Assembly (NCBI GenBank): GCA_005656395.1
Contig: SRSI01000066.1
Span: 434,001-498,000, forward strand
Direction: 5' to 3'
DNA length: 64,000 nucleotides
Origin: Strongyloides papillosus
Taxonomy: Eukaryota > Nematoda > Chromadorea > Rhabditida > Strongyloididae
The notes under the pieces are model-generated. The model was not told where the DNA came from and did no database searches. It saw only the letters and a program-made list of their open reading frames with translations. Both the position numbers and the translations under genes were made by a program. Shown in pieces: positions 36,988 through 50,590 of this stretch (position 1 is its first letter; every line of letters starts with the position of its first letter).

Positions 36988-39200
36988 ATATTTAGAAATT
37001 TTCAACAATTTTGACATTAAAAAATTTAAGACAAATTAACTTGATTACTTATAGTTTTACCAGTATAATATGGGGATTGTCATGCATACAACAATATAAC
37101 TTTAAATTTTTTAAGTAATATCTCGATATTATGTAATTCAAATTAGTTACCAATTTATCAAAACTTATTTTTGTTTCCTTACTTTATGCTAATTTATATA
37201 AATATACGAAGGGTGATTATATTTGTAAGATTGTAATTTTATTTTATGCAAATAAAAGTTTTTTAAATCAAAGAAAAATTTTACTTCTAAAAAGTATTGT
37301 TTAAAATTTAGTGAGTAAAGGTAATCTTTAGGAATGTTTATGATCACTACAGTAGTGGTTAAAGATTAATATAAAAATCATGCGATGATACAATAATTTA
37401 ATGGAAAAAGTTATTTACAGAGTACTGGAGTACATTTATATTTTAAGTGTACCACTTAGAAGAAAACTTTGTGATATTTTAGATCGTTATAATTTGGACC
37501 CCATACTACATTTGTTAATATAAATTCTAAAATTATATTAATTATTGGTTTCTTAGTATTTATTATGAATAAGATATGAAGTAGTAATTATATGTAAAGA
37601 AGTCTTATGAATCTATGATTTTTAGATTCGGTGGTGTATGAATAATAATACGTAATTTATAATGGTGAAATAAATATAAATGAACTTCCATTATGAAGAA
37701 TAATTTATTTCCATGAAAAGTTTAAAAAAAAACTATAAATGTTTTAAACAAAATTTCTTTGAATAATTTTTAATCTCCTATAGTTTAAAATTAATCAAAT
37801 TTAGCATACCAGAGTAGCATTTTGTATGTTAATTACTTTAATTATATTTTGAAGAAAGGATTATTAATTTATAATAGTAGATTAAACAAATACATTAATT
37901 CAAAAATTTCCTCATGTTATGTTAATAGGATTTTTATGAAGGTAATAATTAGTATCATCTGTTATTCCATTTGATATAACATTTTTATTAAAAATATAAA
38001 GTTAATTTTATTATATTACAAACAAAACCATTTAGTTAGTGTACAAAATAAAAATAGAAATAGATTTAATAAAATATTTAATGTTTACGTAATGATTATT
38101 TTAAATAATGGATTATAATTCTTTTTATCTTCTTTGTCTGCAGTAATTTTTTATGCTAGTGTCATATTTTTTTATCACCAACTATTTATATGAATAGAAA
38201 AGTTAATTTTTTAATTTAACATCATTTATAAAAATTAATATTTCCAATGTGCTGTAGCTTGATTTACACTTGGACTGTGTCTGAGATAAAAAATATAAAA
38301 AAAAATCATTATATATTCTTGTAATTGAATTAATTAAATTTTATTAAAGATATCTGAATTTGGTAATTTACTAGTATTTTTTAAAAGTAGTTACAATATT
38401 TAAGCAAAAGATATGGATATACTTAGATATATGTACTTGTTGACTATTATTATGTTGAAGGAACTATTCAAAACCTTTTTTATTAATTAATTAACGTGTA
38501 CATGATAGATGCATTAAACTGAAACATTAAAATAAACTTTAACATCGTTGATATAATTTCTTTAGGTATCAAATATACTATTTTGTTAATAAACTATACA
38601 CATAATAATGCCATATTTTCCCAATCTCAAGTAATTTCGTTGTTTTTATTTTTCTTATCACCATTAAAGTATTTTTTAAAGTACTCAAAATTCAGTTGTT
38701 TTTTTTTGCTAACAAAGCAATTTGTTCAATTTTTATGTGAACAAACAATTTGTAACACTTTCTACGTGAATTTTTAAATTAAAAAAATAACGTCTGTTAC
38801 TAGTTTTTAATTTACTACAAAGTAATATAAATTTGAGGCATTATAATATTATTAATTGCTATAACTATAAAAAAATTTTATAACAAAAGCGTTTATACAA
38901 TGATTAAATAGAGATTACTAATTAATGTTATTTATAAATTAGTGTATGTAACTATAAAAAATATTATAAAAAACAATAATAATTATTTATTCTTTGTAAA
39001 AACTTGTGTAATATATGATTAAGTAAATAAATAAATCGACTGGTCATTTGTGCTTTATTCTTTTGCCAATCATTATTAAAGAACACTGCGGCATTTATTG
39101 CTTATTTCTTTTCCATTAGTAAAGTAAGTAAATTTTGATTTTAAACCAAGTTGAACTATAACAAAGTACTAAGTTTTAATTCAATTTATTTATTAAATCA
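36988..39200. other. Intergenic spacer
   Basis: About 2.2 kb, AT-rich. A frame at 38583-38777 begins with TTG and encodes mostly Phe/Leu/Ser and is not believed. The promoter of the downstream four-TM gene should be within the last few hundred bases. No other feature seen. Confidence 0.5.
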
Positions 39201-39734
39201 ATGAATCAGATATTAGTTCATAAAAAGAAATCTAGACTACGCTATTTTGGAAATGAAAAAACAGTAGAAATACTTATTAAAATTTATGGTCTCGTGTACA
39301 TTTTTGGTGCAATAGTAGTATATTTTTTTGCTTTAGATGATGAATTATTCTATACCGGAGTGATCTTATGTTTAATTTTTATTTTTACTTGTATTATTTA
39401 CTATATTGGATTAAAAAAACGTTTTACATGGTTTCTTGTTCCGCTAATTGTATTGGAAATTGCAACAAATGTTATTTTTACATTAATAGCTCTTGTAACA
39501 TTTATGGTTTATATCGTCAATAGAATGGGTCTTTTAGAAATGGTTAATTTTTTACATAATAATATTGTTTATCTATGCATTGGGTGTTGTATAATTTTTA
39601 TAAAAGATATCTTGGTTTTTTCTTTGATTAAAGGATATTTTATCATAAAATCGAAAAATGAACATGTAATTATTTTACAAAATGAATCTGAATATGTTAA
39701 ATTAAGTTTTACTTCAAGACCAACTGCAATATAA
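39201..39734 (+). CDS. Four-TM protein, nematode LAPTM4/DUF7027-like
   Basis: A single 177-codon exon with ATG start. After a basic N terminus (HKKKSRLRYF) there are four hydrophobic segments at about residues 26-46, 51-70, 77-105 and 118-142. A short basic loop (LKKRF) lies after TM2, and the polar C-terminal tail ends SRPTAI. Size and layout match the product at 6511-7119, and the two may be distant paralogs, although sequence identity is low by eye. Likely an endomembrane protein of unknown role. Its 3' end faces the gene at 39887-40280 with a 152-bp gap. Confidence 0.7.
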   Translation: MNQILVHKKKSRLRYFGNEKTVEILIKIYGLVYIFGAIVVYFFALDDELFYTGVILCLIFIFTCIIYYIGLKKRFTWFLVPLIVLEIATNVIFTLIALVTFMVYIVNRMGLLEMVNFLHNNIVYLCIGCCIIFIKDILVFSLIKGYFIIKSKNEHVIILQNESEYVKLSFTSRPTAI

Positions 39735-39886
39735 TAAAAACAATATTCTGTTTTTATTACAAATTGATTGACACTTTACTGATTAATTTTTATAATTAAA
39801 ACATTATTTATTTTATTATATCTATAAAAATGATTAACAAATTTTAATAGTAATAAATATTAATTAAAATACTATTTATTATGTGA

Positions 39887-40280
39887 TTACAAATGATTAC
39901 TTGTATCTTCTTGCTCTTTACCTTCTATGTATTCTTGATTACGTAATTTATTTCGAATTCGTATACGAAATAATGGACATAAATAACAACACCAACATGA
40001 TAAAAATATGAAAATTACAATAAAAACACAAAAACCTATTGTACCTCCAATAATGACTCCAGGAAGGTAAGATGATGTACAACAAGTTGGATAATCCATT
40101 CCATCACGATACATAACACAACATACGTTATACTCATCTGGATCAATTGGTTGTGGACAAAATGCCAAGTATCCTAAAATAAGTTTTATTGTTATTTTTT
40201 TTAATTATAGAAATACCTTCACCACTTGGACACCAATTAATTTTTCTTCCAGATAAGACGTCGGGAATATGGTCTTTCAT
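39887..40280 (-). CDS. Cys-rich single-pass membrane protein (Shisa-like layout)
   Basis: Exon 1 is 40280-40217 and exon 2 is 40173-39887, with a 43-bp intron; total 116 residues. The N-terminal ~58 residues have Cys in pattern W-C, F-C, CC and CC (INWCPSGEGYLAFCP, VCCVMYRDG, PTCC). Then comes one TM segment (about residues 60-80, VIIGGTIGFCVFIVIFIF), followed at once by CWCCYLC, probably palmitoylated, and a charged cytoplasmic tail. No signal peptide is seen in the model, so either type III topology or a missing upstream exon. The CC-CC-TM-Cys layout recalls Shisa/CX-module adaptor proteins, which act in receptor trafficking, but homology is not established. Confidence 0.7.
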
Positions 40281-40997
40281 TATATTAATATGATAAAAAA
40301 TAAATTATATTGTTATAAGAACAATACTAATTTGATTTTATTATTAGCCAATGAATAGATAAACATTTCATAGCATTTATCTAACTATAAATGTCATAAA
40401 TGAGTAATAACTTGATTTATTTTATTCAATTGTTACGATTAATTTATTTAAATTTAACATTTACAGAATCACATTTTCTTTCTCTTATCATTTTTTTTCT
40501 AAATTACCAACCTTTAAAAGATATTATTGTATAAATTGACTGCAACTTTTTGTTATATAAATGTTAAATTATACTTCTGTAATTCCAATAAAAATCATGT
40601 TGAGGGTTAAGATTAAATTTTTCAGTAGTAATAATCTTTTAAAATATAATGACATTAGGAAAAAATAATTACTAATGTTTTCTATTACCAATGATACATT
40701 CTAATTTATTTGTTCATTTAAAAATAATAAAAAAAATCTTTTATTTTATATCAAAAGATATACAAATTCTATTTATACAGTATTTGGTATTATATATTAA
40801 AAATAAAATAATTAAAAAAACTTAATATTTTTGACTATATTGATCTTCACAAATAAAGAATAATTGAAAAAATTCCTCAAAAATTTTTAGTGGTAAATAT
40901 TTTATATTCTTTGGCTATAAATCTTTAAAAAAATAAAAGAAAATGAAAATATAAATAAATTGTCCTTATCCATTGTTTTTAATTATATTTTTCCTAT
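40281..40997. other. Intergenic spacer
   Basis: About 0.7 kb, AT-rich, between two minus-strand genes: the lmd-3 3' end and the Cys-rich membrane protein promoter. Nothing further recognised. Confidence 0.5.
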
Positions 40998-43900
40998 TCA
41001 CATAGAAAAACCAAAAGCTTCAATAAATTGAACAACAAATTCTTCTTGTTCACCACCAGCTAACAATTCATTATCAAATGTTTGACATTTTTGACTTATT
41101 CCATTGTTTAAGTCTGCATCTAACCAAAGACCATAATGTCCTTGTCCAGCTCCAACGCTTAGAAATTCTTTTGTTGCATTTATGAAAAATTGGTTGTCAC
41201 CCGTCCATGTATAATGACGAAGTTCTCTAAAAATTTAATTAAATAGTTAGTAAAATTAATATACCTTGTATGTGGATATTCTCCTGTAAAACGAAATAGA
41301 AGACATGAATCACCTGTACCGTAATAATGTTCACAAGGATAAACAGGTGTAGAAACAACAGCACCAAAAACATGACCTCTGGTATCACGAATAATAATTA
41401 ATATAGGTGACATTTCTTCACCAAATTCTGCCATTTTTCTGTAAAATGTTGAAAGAGAAAAACCATGTTTTTCACTACTGTATACATTAACCCATGGATA
41501 ACCTTCTGCACGTGGAGGAAGTATATCCGCTATCTGACGTATCATAAAATCATCCAATATCTGAGAAGATGTAGACCCTTCAGGAAGAGGCATTTCAAGA
41601 TCTTGTAAAGAATCTTCTATTGACAATCGTCGGCACATTTCTCCAACTGTAACAATCTCCCATTCTCGATTAACAAGAGAATTACTACCAAAAAGTGGTG
41701 TGTTTTGTTTCTCATCTAAAAAAAATAATTTATTTTTAATAACAAAATAATTTTCACTATAATTTTTGCACTATTTTACACCTTTAATACCTTCATTTGT
41801 ATCTTTTTTAACATCTAAAGTTTGACTAACTAGTGTTAACACATGAGAAAATCTTCTCACACCATTTTTAGTTGCCTTTTGTATTGGAATTGATAATTTA
41901 CGAGGATTTATTTCAGAAAAATTACTAGATGAAAAAGTCTTTGATATATTTAATATACCAGAAGATAATGGATTTATAGAGCTATTTGTGGAAGATGATG
42001 CAATTGAAGAAAATGAATTAACTCTATCCAAAACATTTTCTATTAAACCTTGATTTTTAAACATTTTATGAAATTTTATTAAGCACTAAAAAATATGGGT
42101 GATTAAGTAAGATTTATAATTATTTACAATACTTAAAATCTAAAAAAATTTTTGTTTTTTTCCAAAAAGAAAGAAAACTTTTTTACAATGCTTTTTTAAC
42201 CGTTTTAAAAGTTAACGTTTCAACATTTTAAGAATAAGAAAAATTGTTGTATTAAAAAATAAAGGAAAGCACACTTATTTACCAAAACTTATAGTATTAG
42301 GCTTAAAAGATAAATGAATAAGAAATAGTTACATAAAATATGAAAAAAAAGAGAAACAGTAAAAACTTAAATATTGTAATTAATATAAAATTGTTAAAAA
42401 AAGTTATTATGTTTATGAGTGGCAATTTATAAGTAATTTTTCTATGCAAAAAAAGTCATTAATTGTTTTAATTAAATACTTGGAAATAAACTAGGAAATA
42501 ATAGTAAAAAATAAAGCATACATCATAATTATGGTAAGCTATATATAGCAATAAATAAGGTGAAAATTAGAATATGTAGTAGCAAACTTGAATATGACTG
42601 ACAAATTAAAATCATTTCAAGTTATAATTATCGTTTGTTTGTATAATTAATTCCATGTACATTTGATAATTTATTTTACTTATACAAAAATTGTAATAAA
42701 AGAACTAATTTCTACATGGTAAACGAATGTTTAAAGAATTTTTAATTCATATATATGTCAAATATTTTTTAAACTAAAAATAAATATTTAGAAAAATTTA
42801 GAAAATTGTCAATTAATGACATAGAAAACTTAAAGTAAAAAGAAAATTGAATAAATACTTCATAAGTTTTTTATTGTTAAAAAAGTACTATAGTGCTATA
42901 TTTTATGGTATGCCAATTTGTATCACTAAATGTGCTAATTATAAATAATACATTAAATTTAAACAAAAAATACATTTCAGATACTTATAAAAACATATTA
43001 CTTGCTAATAATATTACATTTAATTTTTTTAGAGATTAAAAGTTGAAAAACAAAAATTGTTGAAGCTGAAAAATTTATAACATGGAAATATTTAAATGAT
43101 TAAAATAGAAAATTCTACATGTTAAATATTATTTAAAATTCTAAAACATAAATAATTGTATATGTCATCGAAAAATATAGAAGTTATTTGAAATTATATT
43201 TTTTTAATAAAACAATTAAGTAATTGTAAGTTATAAATATATTTGAAATTATGAATAAAGTACAATTCTATATGATAAACTGGGTCATTATAAAAATAAA
43301 AAGTTTAATAATATAGTTCTAATATATACTCTACATTTAAATAAATTAAATGATTACCTGTTTTATATTTCTTTTTTTCAGCTGCTCCTAAAGAAAAAGC
43401 TCTTAATCGTTCAAGACTTTTTTTAAATGTATTTTTTTTCTTTAGCGGTTTCATACCCCAATCTTTTGGATTATACTGAGATAAATATGGTAACGCATGC
43501 AATTGAGAATCGGTATTTCTTCTACCAAATCTTAAACCTAATTTTTCTATCAAAAGATTTTTGTCATTATCGAATGACTTATTATTTTTTTTAAACATCA
43601 TTCTACTGTCAAAACTTTTTCTTTGCTTATTAACTAAAAAGTCGTAAGTGTCATTTGAATTATTTTTGTTATTTTCTACTTCAAATGCCGAGTCATTAGA
43701 TGTACCAGAATTAGACGAATAAATTGAACCTGTAGGTGAAGGTGGTTCATTATCAGAAGTAGAAAGTAAACTATCATTAGTTGATTTTTTTAATTTTATA
43801 GCTAATAAAATTTCTTCATCCAAATCACGGTCAGAATAAGCCCCTCCATGATAATGAGAATCAAATAAAGAGCATGATTTTGGAAAAACAGGTGGCACGT

Positions 43901-46900
43901 GAAATGAGTTGTCAAAGCTAGCTTGACGTGGATTTTTTTTATTTTTATAAATTTTAATATCTTTTTTTTGATTATTTGTTGACAAAATATTTACATTAAA
44001 ACTTGATGTTTTTTGAATTTGTTTTTTAGAGTCCATATTAGAAACAAATATAGTTTGGCACAATTATTGATTGAATGTAATGGAATTCTAGTAATATATA
44101 CTATATAAAAGTACAATATAATTAAAGAATATTGATATGTGAAAACGTTGTAGATCTCGCAATGTCATTTGATTAATATAAAACTATACAAATACTTATA
44201 ACATTAATATTACTAACGGTACTTGAAATGATATTTAAAAATATAGTAACAAGGAATAACGTATGATATTAGTAAACAACCTACAAATAATTAATAACTT
44301 ATCACTGTTAATATCTTTAATTATTGTATTGTATTAAATCATTACATTAAAGTACAAGTAAATCCCCTATCCAATTATTATCTAGAGGTTGGTATTACAA
44401 TTTTTTATCTATTTTATTTGTCTACATTATCTAATAATAATAAGCCATATCAATAACTCATTTTTATTTTTAAATTAATAACTGTCAAATAATTATAAAA
44501 TGTAAATATTTAAGTGAGATCAAAACATATATTTATGATATAAATTTTGACACAATTGCTTTAATTTTTTTAATATATAAACTAGTAACAAAAAAGATAA
44601 GAAAAAAAATATAAATATTATTGTATAAAACGTCACAAAAGCATGACACTTTTCTGTATAATGTACCCTGCAACAAATTTTTAAAAGTTCACATGTTATA
44701 TAGTTTTAAGTAATGATATAAATAGGTAAATTAGGAATGTTTTGAAATAATGTCGTAGCAAAAACTTAGTTAAACCAGAATAATAAAACAAAGAAATAAA
44801 AGAAATTTTACCAACGTACATTTGTGATAGTTCAAAAATTAATAGAAATAAATTATATAAATTATCTTAAATTTAGTGATAAATAACAACCAGCAAATTT
44901 AAAATTTTTCTTGTTATTACTTTAACAAAACTAGAACATAATTTATTTAAAAGCTTTAAGGATGTTTTATACTTTTGTGTTTTTTTTTGATTAATATAAA
45001 ATTAATACAAAATAAGAGTTCTACATTTTTTATAGAGAACTTTAGAAAAAAAAAACCAAATAATATTTTTTAATCAAACAAAATAAAGTCAGTGCTTTAA
45101 ACAAAAATACATTAGTATTGTTTTTACAAATTTAATAGATAACTTATGCATAAAACTAACTCTTTTAAAGTCCAGTATTTAATGATAACTCTATTTAAGA
45201 ATGACATATTTATTTCTTCACTTAATATTTATATAATCTCAGACGTGCATAAAAAATATAGTATTATGTTATTAAATTAATGACAATTCAATCACTAGAA
45301 TAACATGAAAACCAATATATGATGATCCACAGATATGAATATTTCACATGAAAAGTACATTTATGTATATTTTGAAATATCAAGTAGTGCAAAAATAAAA
45401 ATTTTAAGTAAAACTTACTAGAACAAGCATCATCTGTATCGCGATTTAAAATTAAAAATCCTCGTTGATTCAAGGTTGATTTTAAATCACTACTACAATT
45501 TTTTGTTTCATCATCATTTTTTTCACTTGAATCGTATCCATATTTGTCTGGAGACCATTGAAGCAAAAAATGATAAATAGAATCGGCTTTCTGCCTTGGT
45601 ATAGCAAACCAAAATTCTTTCTTTCTTCTATTTCCAAAATTAGTACCATCATCTTCAAAATAATCCAATTGTGTTGACAATCTTTTAACACCTGAAAAAA
45701 AGCAAACAAATTTTATAGTCTTATTACATAATTCCTAAACAAATTTACCTCTTTTATTTTTTTTAGTTGTCTTTCTATTTAATCGAACTATCATATAATA
45801 TGGTTCTTGTGGTGAACTAGAATCTCCATTTCCTGATATATTAGAATAATTAGAATTAATAAAGTCAAAACTTTTAAAAAGTTCAGGTTTTTCTTCAATT
45901 GTAGTAGCGCAAACAAATTGTGTTTGTGGGAATTTTGTTATATTTTTTCGTGCTTCTTCTGTTTTTTGTGCTAATGTTTCTAGTTTTGCTAAACTTTGTT
46001 CCCTACGCATTTCTTTATCAGTCTTCTTTGGTTCCTGACTCTAAAAAATATTTCATAATTTGTCTAAAATAATAAAAAAAATTTACCTCTATATTTAATA
46101 TAGAATCAAACATATTTTGTGTATCTTTAACCAATTCTGAACCCTTTGAAACTATATTTGATGGAGCAGTGGCAACAATCTTAGCACTTGTCTGTAAACC
46201 CGTTTGTAATTGATCAGCAGCCGATTTTGTATGTTGTACAACACCATGAGCAACATTTCTAGTGCTAGCAGCAACTGTTTGGCTAGCACTTTGAACGGAA
46301 TCCTTTAATGAAGTTGCGCGTTGACTTAATGTTCTTCCAAGTTTACCAAAACTTCTACGTGCCATGTTCGGTGAAAATCTAGAAAAAGTTGTTCCAGCAT
46401 CACTACCTAATGATGAACTTGATTGTCTCTCAGAACTGGCACGTTGCCTTCTAATATTTCCAACTGGCACTGAGTTACTTGAAGAATCAGTACTCTTATT
46501 AAAAAAATTATCATCAAAAACTTCACTTTTGTCATTGGTAATATCTGATACAGTTCTTGCTTTATTCTTTTGAGGTACTAATAAACGTTCATTTTTATGT
46601 TCTATATCCTCTTCTTCAATAATTTGTAATTGTGCATTAGAATTATTTAAATTTGAAGTATCTCGTGATGATTGTGTATCTTCATTATCTGATATATCAC
46701 TGTTATTTTCAAGTGTAAATTTTAATGGTGCTGTTTTATCTTTTGAGTTATCATTAACATCACCAACATCACAAATAGTGGAATTTTCATTAACTGGACT
46801 TTTTTTGTTATCAGGATCAAATAAGTCTAATTTTCGTGATTCCGGTGGATTTTCCCCTGTTAAATCTCTTATATCATTATATACAGCAACAGAATTGATA

Positions 46901-48023
46901 TCTTCCATATTTGCAATCATTCCATATAAATCTTGCCCATTTTCTTTGACAAGTGGATGACTAAGATCAGGATCAAACATTAAGCAATTTGGGGTTACTA
47001 AAAGTGTTCCTGTGACTGTTCCATCTGATTCTGTTATATGCTTAACCTATATAAATTTATATCATATTTTTTTACTCAATTGAAATTACCTTTATTTTTA
47101 AAAATCTTTGCAAACAATCTGTATCATCTTCAAGATCATCACAAGGATCACTAGCTTTTGAGGTAACAGGTACACTTTGTGTCTTTGCTAAAGGATTTTG
47201 GTTAGCATATTTAGCTGCCTGTACAGGAATTACTCCACCAGGACCCTTTCTAATTCCATCTGCTAAATCAATAATAAAGTATAACATAATATTTTGATAT
47301 AATTAATTATTTTAACAAATAAAACAATCTACTTTTAGATAATCCTCAATAACTAAATACAACTGTACAAAATAAATTTTTTTTTTCTATATATAATTTT
47401 TTATAAAATTAGAAAAAATACGATGTAATAAAAGAATAGTTAAAAACTTTAGATAGTATGGTGTCAATATGTTAATTTTCAAAAATTTAAAACATACATG
47501 ATGCTGTTTCATTAATAGAGAAAGAACGTGGTTGAAGTATTGGACCACCTGACACTTTTGTTGTTAATGGTTCCTTTGTAGACATATTTACATTTCCTTT
47601 ATTAGCGTTTGAGGTAAATTGAATTTGTTGGCCAGGTATTGGAACACGAATGATTTGACCTGAAAACACCTAAAAATACCCATTATTGTAAATACGATAA
47701 TTAAAGCAAAAATTATTTTTTCTATTTATAATATATGATAAATAAAACTTCCATGTGACAATAAGCATGATTTAATAAAATTCGTATCAAATTATTAAAT
47801 ATATTGACGAATGGAAAAAAATAGATATTAAATAAATAAAAGTGATAACACAATACATGGGAATAATATATAAATTGGTGACAAATTTTATAGTAAAAAC
47901 TATAACAATAAAACATACCATTCTTGTTGGCAATTTGTTCAATTTAATCAATTCTGATATTGTACAATCATGAGCCGCAGCAATTGCAGCAAGTGTATCT
48001 GTTGATTTGACTTCATACTCCAT
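40998..48023 (-). CDS. lmd-3: LysM-GRAM-TLDc protein, OXR1/NCOA7 homologue (LMD-3), long isoform
   Basis: Eight exons: 48023-47919, 47669-47498, 47262-47090, 47046-46087, 46040-45749, 45691-45419, 41715-41265 and 41226-40998. All junctions are GT-AG and in phase, giving 884 residues. Domains: LysM at residues ~3-47 (EYEVKSTDTLAAIAAAH), a GRAM-like domain at ~140-215 (FLKIKVKHITES, LVTPNCLMFDPD), a long Ser/Asn-rich linker with an amphipathic Thr/Ala/Ser-rich stretch near residues 380-460, and a C-terminal TLDc domain at ~715-884 (LPPRAEGYPW, GHYGLWLDADLNNG, EAFGFSM). Family knowledge: TLDc proteins protect against oxidative damage and bind the V-ATPase. An acceptor-like TTTTTTAG ends 4 nt before the ATG, consistent with trans-splicing, although an upstream exon is possible. 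The 3.7-kb intron before the TLDc exons holds two alternative first exons. Confidence 0.9.
41782..42085 (-). CDS. lmd-3: lmd-3 alternative first exon C (short TLDc isoform)
   Basis: ATG at 42064, 94 codons plus one base, then the donor G|GTGTAA at 41781; joined to 41715-41265 and 41226-40998 it gives a 320-residue protein that is mostly TLDc. The acceptor-like TATTTTTTAG (AG at 42086-42087) lies 21 nt before the ATG. Cis-splicing from the upstream lmd-3 exons into this acceptor would hit a stop after six codons, so it is best read as a trans-spliced first exon with its own promoter. The N-terminal 94 residues are Ser/Asn-rich with basic patches. Confidence 0.6.
43358..44036 (-). CDS. lmd-3: lmd-3 alternative first exon B
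   Basis: ATG at 44036, 226 codons plus one base, donor ACAG|GTAATC at 43357. It joins in phase to the common TLDc exons, giving 452 residues. The encoded segment is Ser/Lys/Asn-rich, with PRQASFDNSFHVPP, a Ser-rich SDNEPPSPTGSIYSSNS and a basic end (KKKNTFKKSLERLRAFSLG), so it is probably phosphoregulated and disordered. No acceptor precedes the ATG, so it should have its own transcription start; a TATA-like ATATAGTATATA is seen near 44097-44110 on the minus strand. It could also be a separate upstream gene fused by error, but the matching phase argues for lmd-3. Confidence 0.6.
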
Positions 48024-50590
48024 CAATCTAAAAAAGTGTTTCTAATTAAAAATAAAATAGAAATCGATAATGTAACCGCGTAATTCAAAATAAGCAAATA
48101 TATATAAAATATGTCAATATTATTACAGATTGTCAAAGAAAATACGATTTTAAGCTTAAAAATAATTTTTAAAAATTTATAATAAAAATATTTCAATCCA
48201 CTGAGATTTTTAAAGAAAACATAAAGTTTCTTGTTGCGTGCACCAAAACACTATATTAGAAATTGAATTTTTATCACTTTATATAATACTTATATGTATT
48301 AAAAACATTATGCCACAATAAGTAGATATATTTAATGTAGGAATTTACAATATCAATTTTATAAAGTTGTTTTATTTTTTTAAATTGTAGACATTTCAAA
48401 AATATGATTTTTATACACAAGTAATGTATTCTATTTAACATGGAAAAAAAGTGCTACAAATTTAATACTAAAATGTTTACATTCAAAGAATAAAAATATG
48501 CTGATAATTATTAAGTAAATTAAGACATTTTTAAAATGTTAGAATTAAATTAGCAACATTTTTCACCAAAAAGCGCTTTTCATTTTAAATATCATGCTAA
48601 AATCGAAAACTAATACTTATCACTAATAAATGTAAATATTCGAGATTTCATTTTACACATAAATAGACAAAGTTTATAATTTTCTTTGATGACTATAATT
48701 TAAAAAAAAATTATCTAAATATCTATGCAGAGTTATTGTGATAAGAAAGATAGAGAGCTTTTACTAGTGTTTAAACTGTTAGTAATTTAATAAGAAACTA
48801 AAGATAATATATATGTCCAACTATAGGAATCATAAAAAAACTATGCGAAAAGTAATAAAAATAAGTTTATAATTCAAACAATTTAATTTTGTAATAATAA
48901 AATTAGAGTGAAATTTATTCAAATAAAATTATTGCAATTTAAAATATCAGAGTAATGATGAGCTTGAGTTTTTTATGACAAAAACTAGTTATATACTTTT
49001 AATAAAAGATTATTCAGCTATAAAAATTTATCTATGAAGGTCAATGTATTAAAATTAATTTTTTAGGCATGTAAAATATAATAAATTCTCTACATACAAA
49101 AAAAATCTTGGCATTATATTTGTTATCAAAATATTAGAAAAAAACTTGGGAAAAGTAGCATTTACGCTCTATTTGATTTTTTTATTCATAATATATAAAT
49201 GCTAGAAAATACATTCTTACATAATTTAACAAATTTAATCCCTATAGAGAAATACTATAAAACAAAGACCAAAAATCCTAAGGATTGAAAAATTGTTAAT
49301 ATTATAAAAATAATTTTACTTTTCAAAAATAAAAATATATTCTATTTGGAATAGTATTATAAAAACGTCTAGATAAATGAGAAAAAAATATTTTTCACAT
49401 CGTTTTTTTAAACTCATATTTTTTTATTACATTTGAATCCTATAAATTGGTGTCAAAATTTAACATTTAAAATTATATTAAATAAATATATAAGTAATAT
49501 AGTTCCTACTAAAGTAATATATTTCTTTACATATATAAACATCATGGGCCAAAATTTAAGAGAAATTGTGACAAATAAAAGAATAAATAAACGCACATAG
49601 TTGTAAAAGTTTCTAAATAAGCTAACTTTGTGCTAAAATATAGTATTTTAAAATTTCATAAACGCTTTGTTTGATTTTGAATAAGATACATAAAAATAAA
49701 GAATAATCTTTCCGTGGCTTTAAAAATAATGTGTGAAAATTGGCAAAATAAAATGTTAATAAAATATTAGTTTTTACAAACTACACTAATAAAAATATTA
49801 CTATGTTGGTCACCGATAAAAAAATAACACGATGCTCATGACAAATTTGAAACAATTACCACTTATAATCAATTGAACGAAGTTTGAGTAATTTTTAAGG
49901 CATACAATACCAATCATTTCGTGGTATGAATTTCATGAGTATTTTTATCAATTTTATTACTTTTGTATAAATTAAAAAAATTAAAGTCATTAGTACTAAT
50001 GTTATTAACGCAATGCAAATATCATTTTAAAATAATATTGGTATTACTTTAATGAGCTCTTAAAATAAATAAAACAAATGATATTTAAAACAGTATAATC
50101 TAAAAATCCATGTCAAAAGTATTTTTTTATACATAACATTTAGTGCAATAAGTCCTTCTTTTAAATTATTTGAAATAGTAGCAATTTCAGGAAATAGATT
50201 TTTTTCTCTAAAAATTGTTTTATTTTTTATAAATAGTCATATGATTATAGACCTTCCAAATATACAGATATATATACATGTATATATTTACACATAATAT
50301 TTTCAACGACAAATCAAATTGTCCATGTTATCTTTTTTTTTGTATTATTCTAAATTTCTTTCTGATAATACTAATGTTTTGTAAAATATTTATCTTTTTA
50401 TTGTTATAGTAAAAAAATTTTTATTAGTTGTAAATAGTGATAATTTATTTCACAAATTAATTGATTTTAAAAGGACAAGAATAAAATAAATTCAAATAAA
50501 ACATAAAAAGTTGATTAACAACTATACCCGATTAATAAAATACGGTATATGATATTTTTTAAAACCCTAATAATCTCTAATGATTATATT
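48024..50590. other. Intergenic spacer
   Basis: About 2.6 kb, AT-rich, between two minus-strand genes. The lmd-3 long-isoform promoter should be in the left part. No coding frame, RNA gene or repeat was recognised. Confidence 0.5.
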
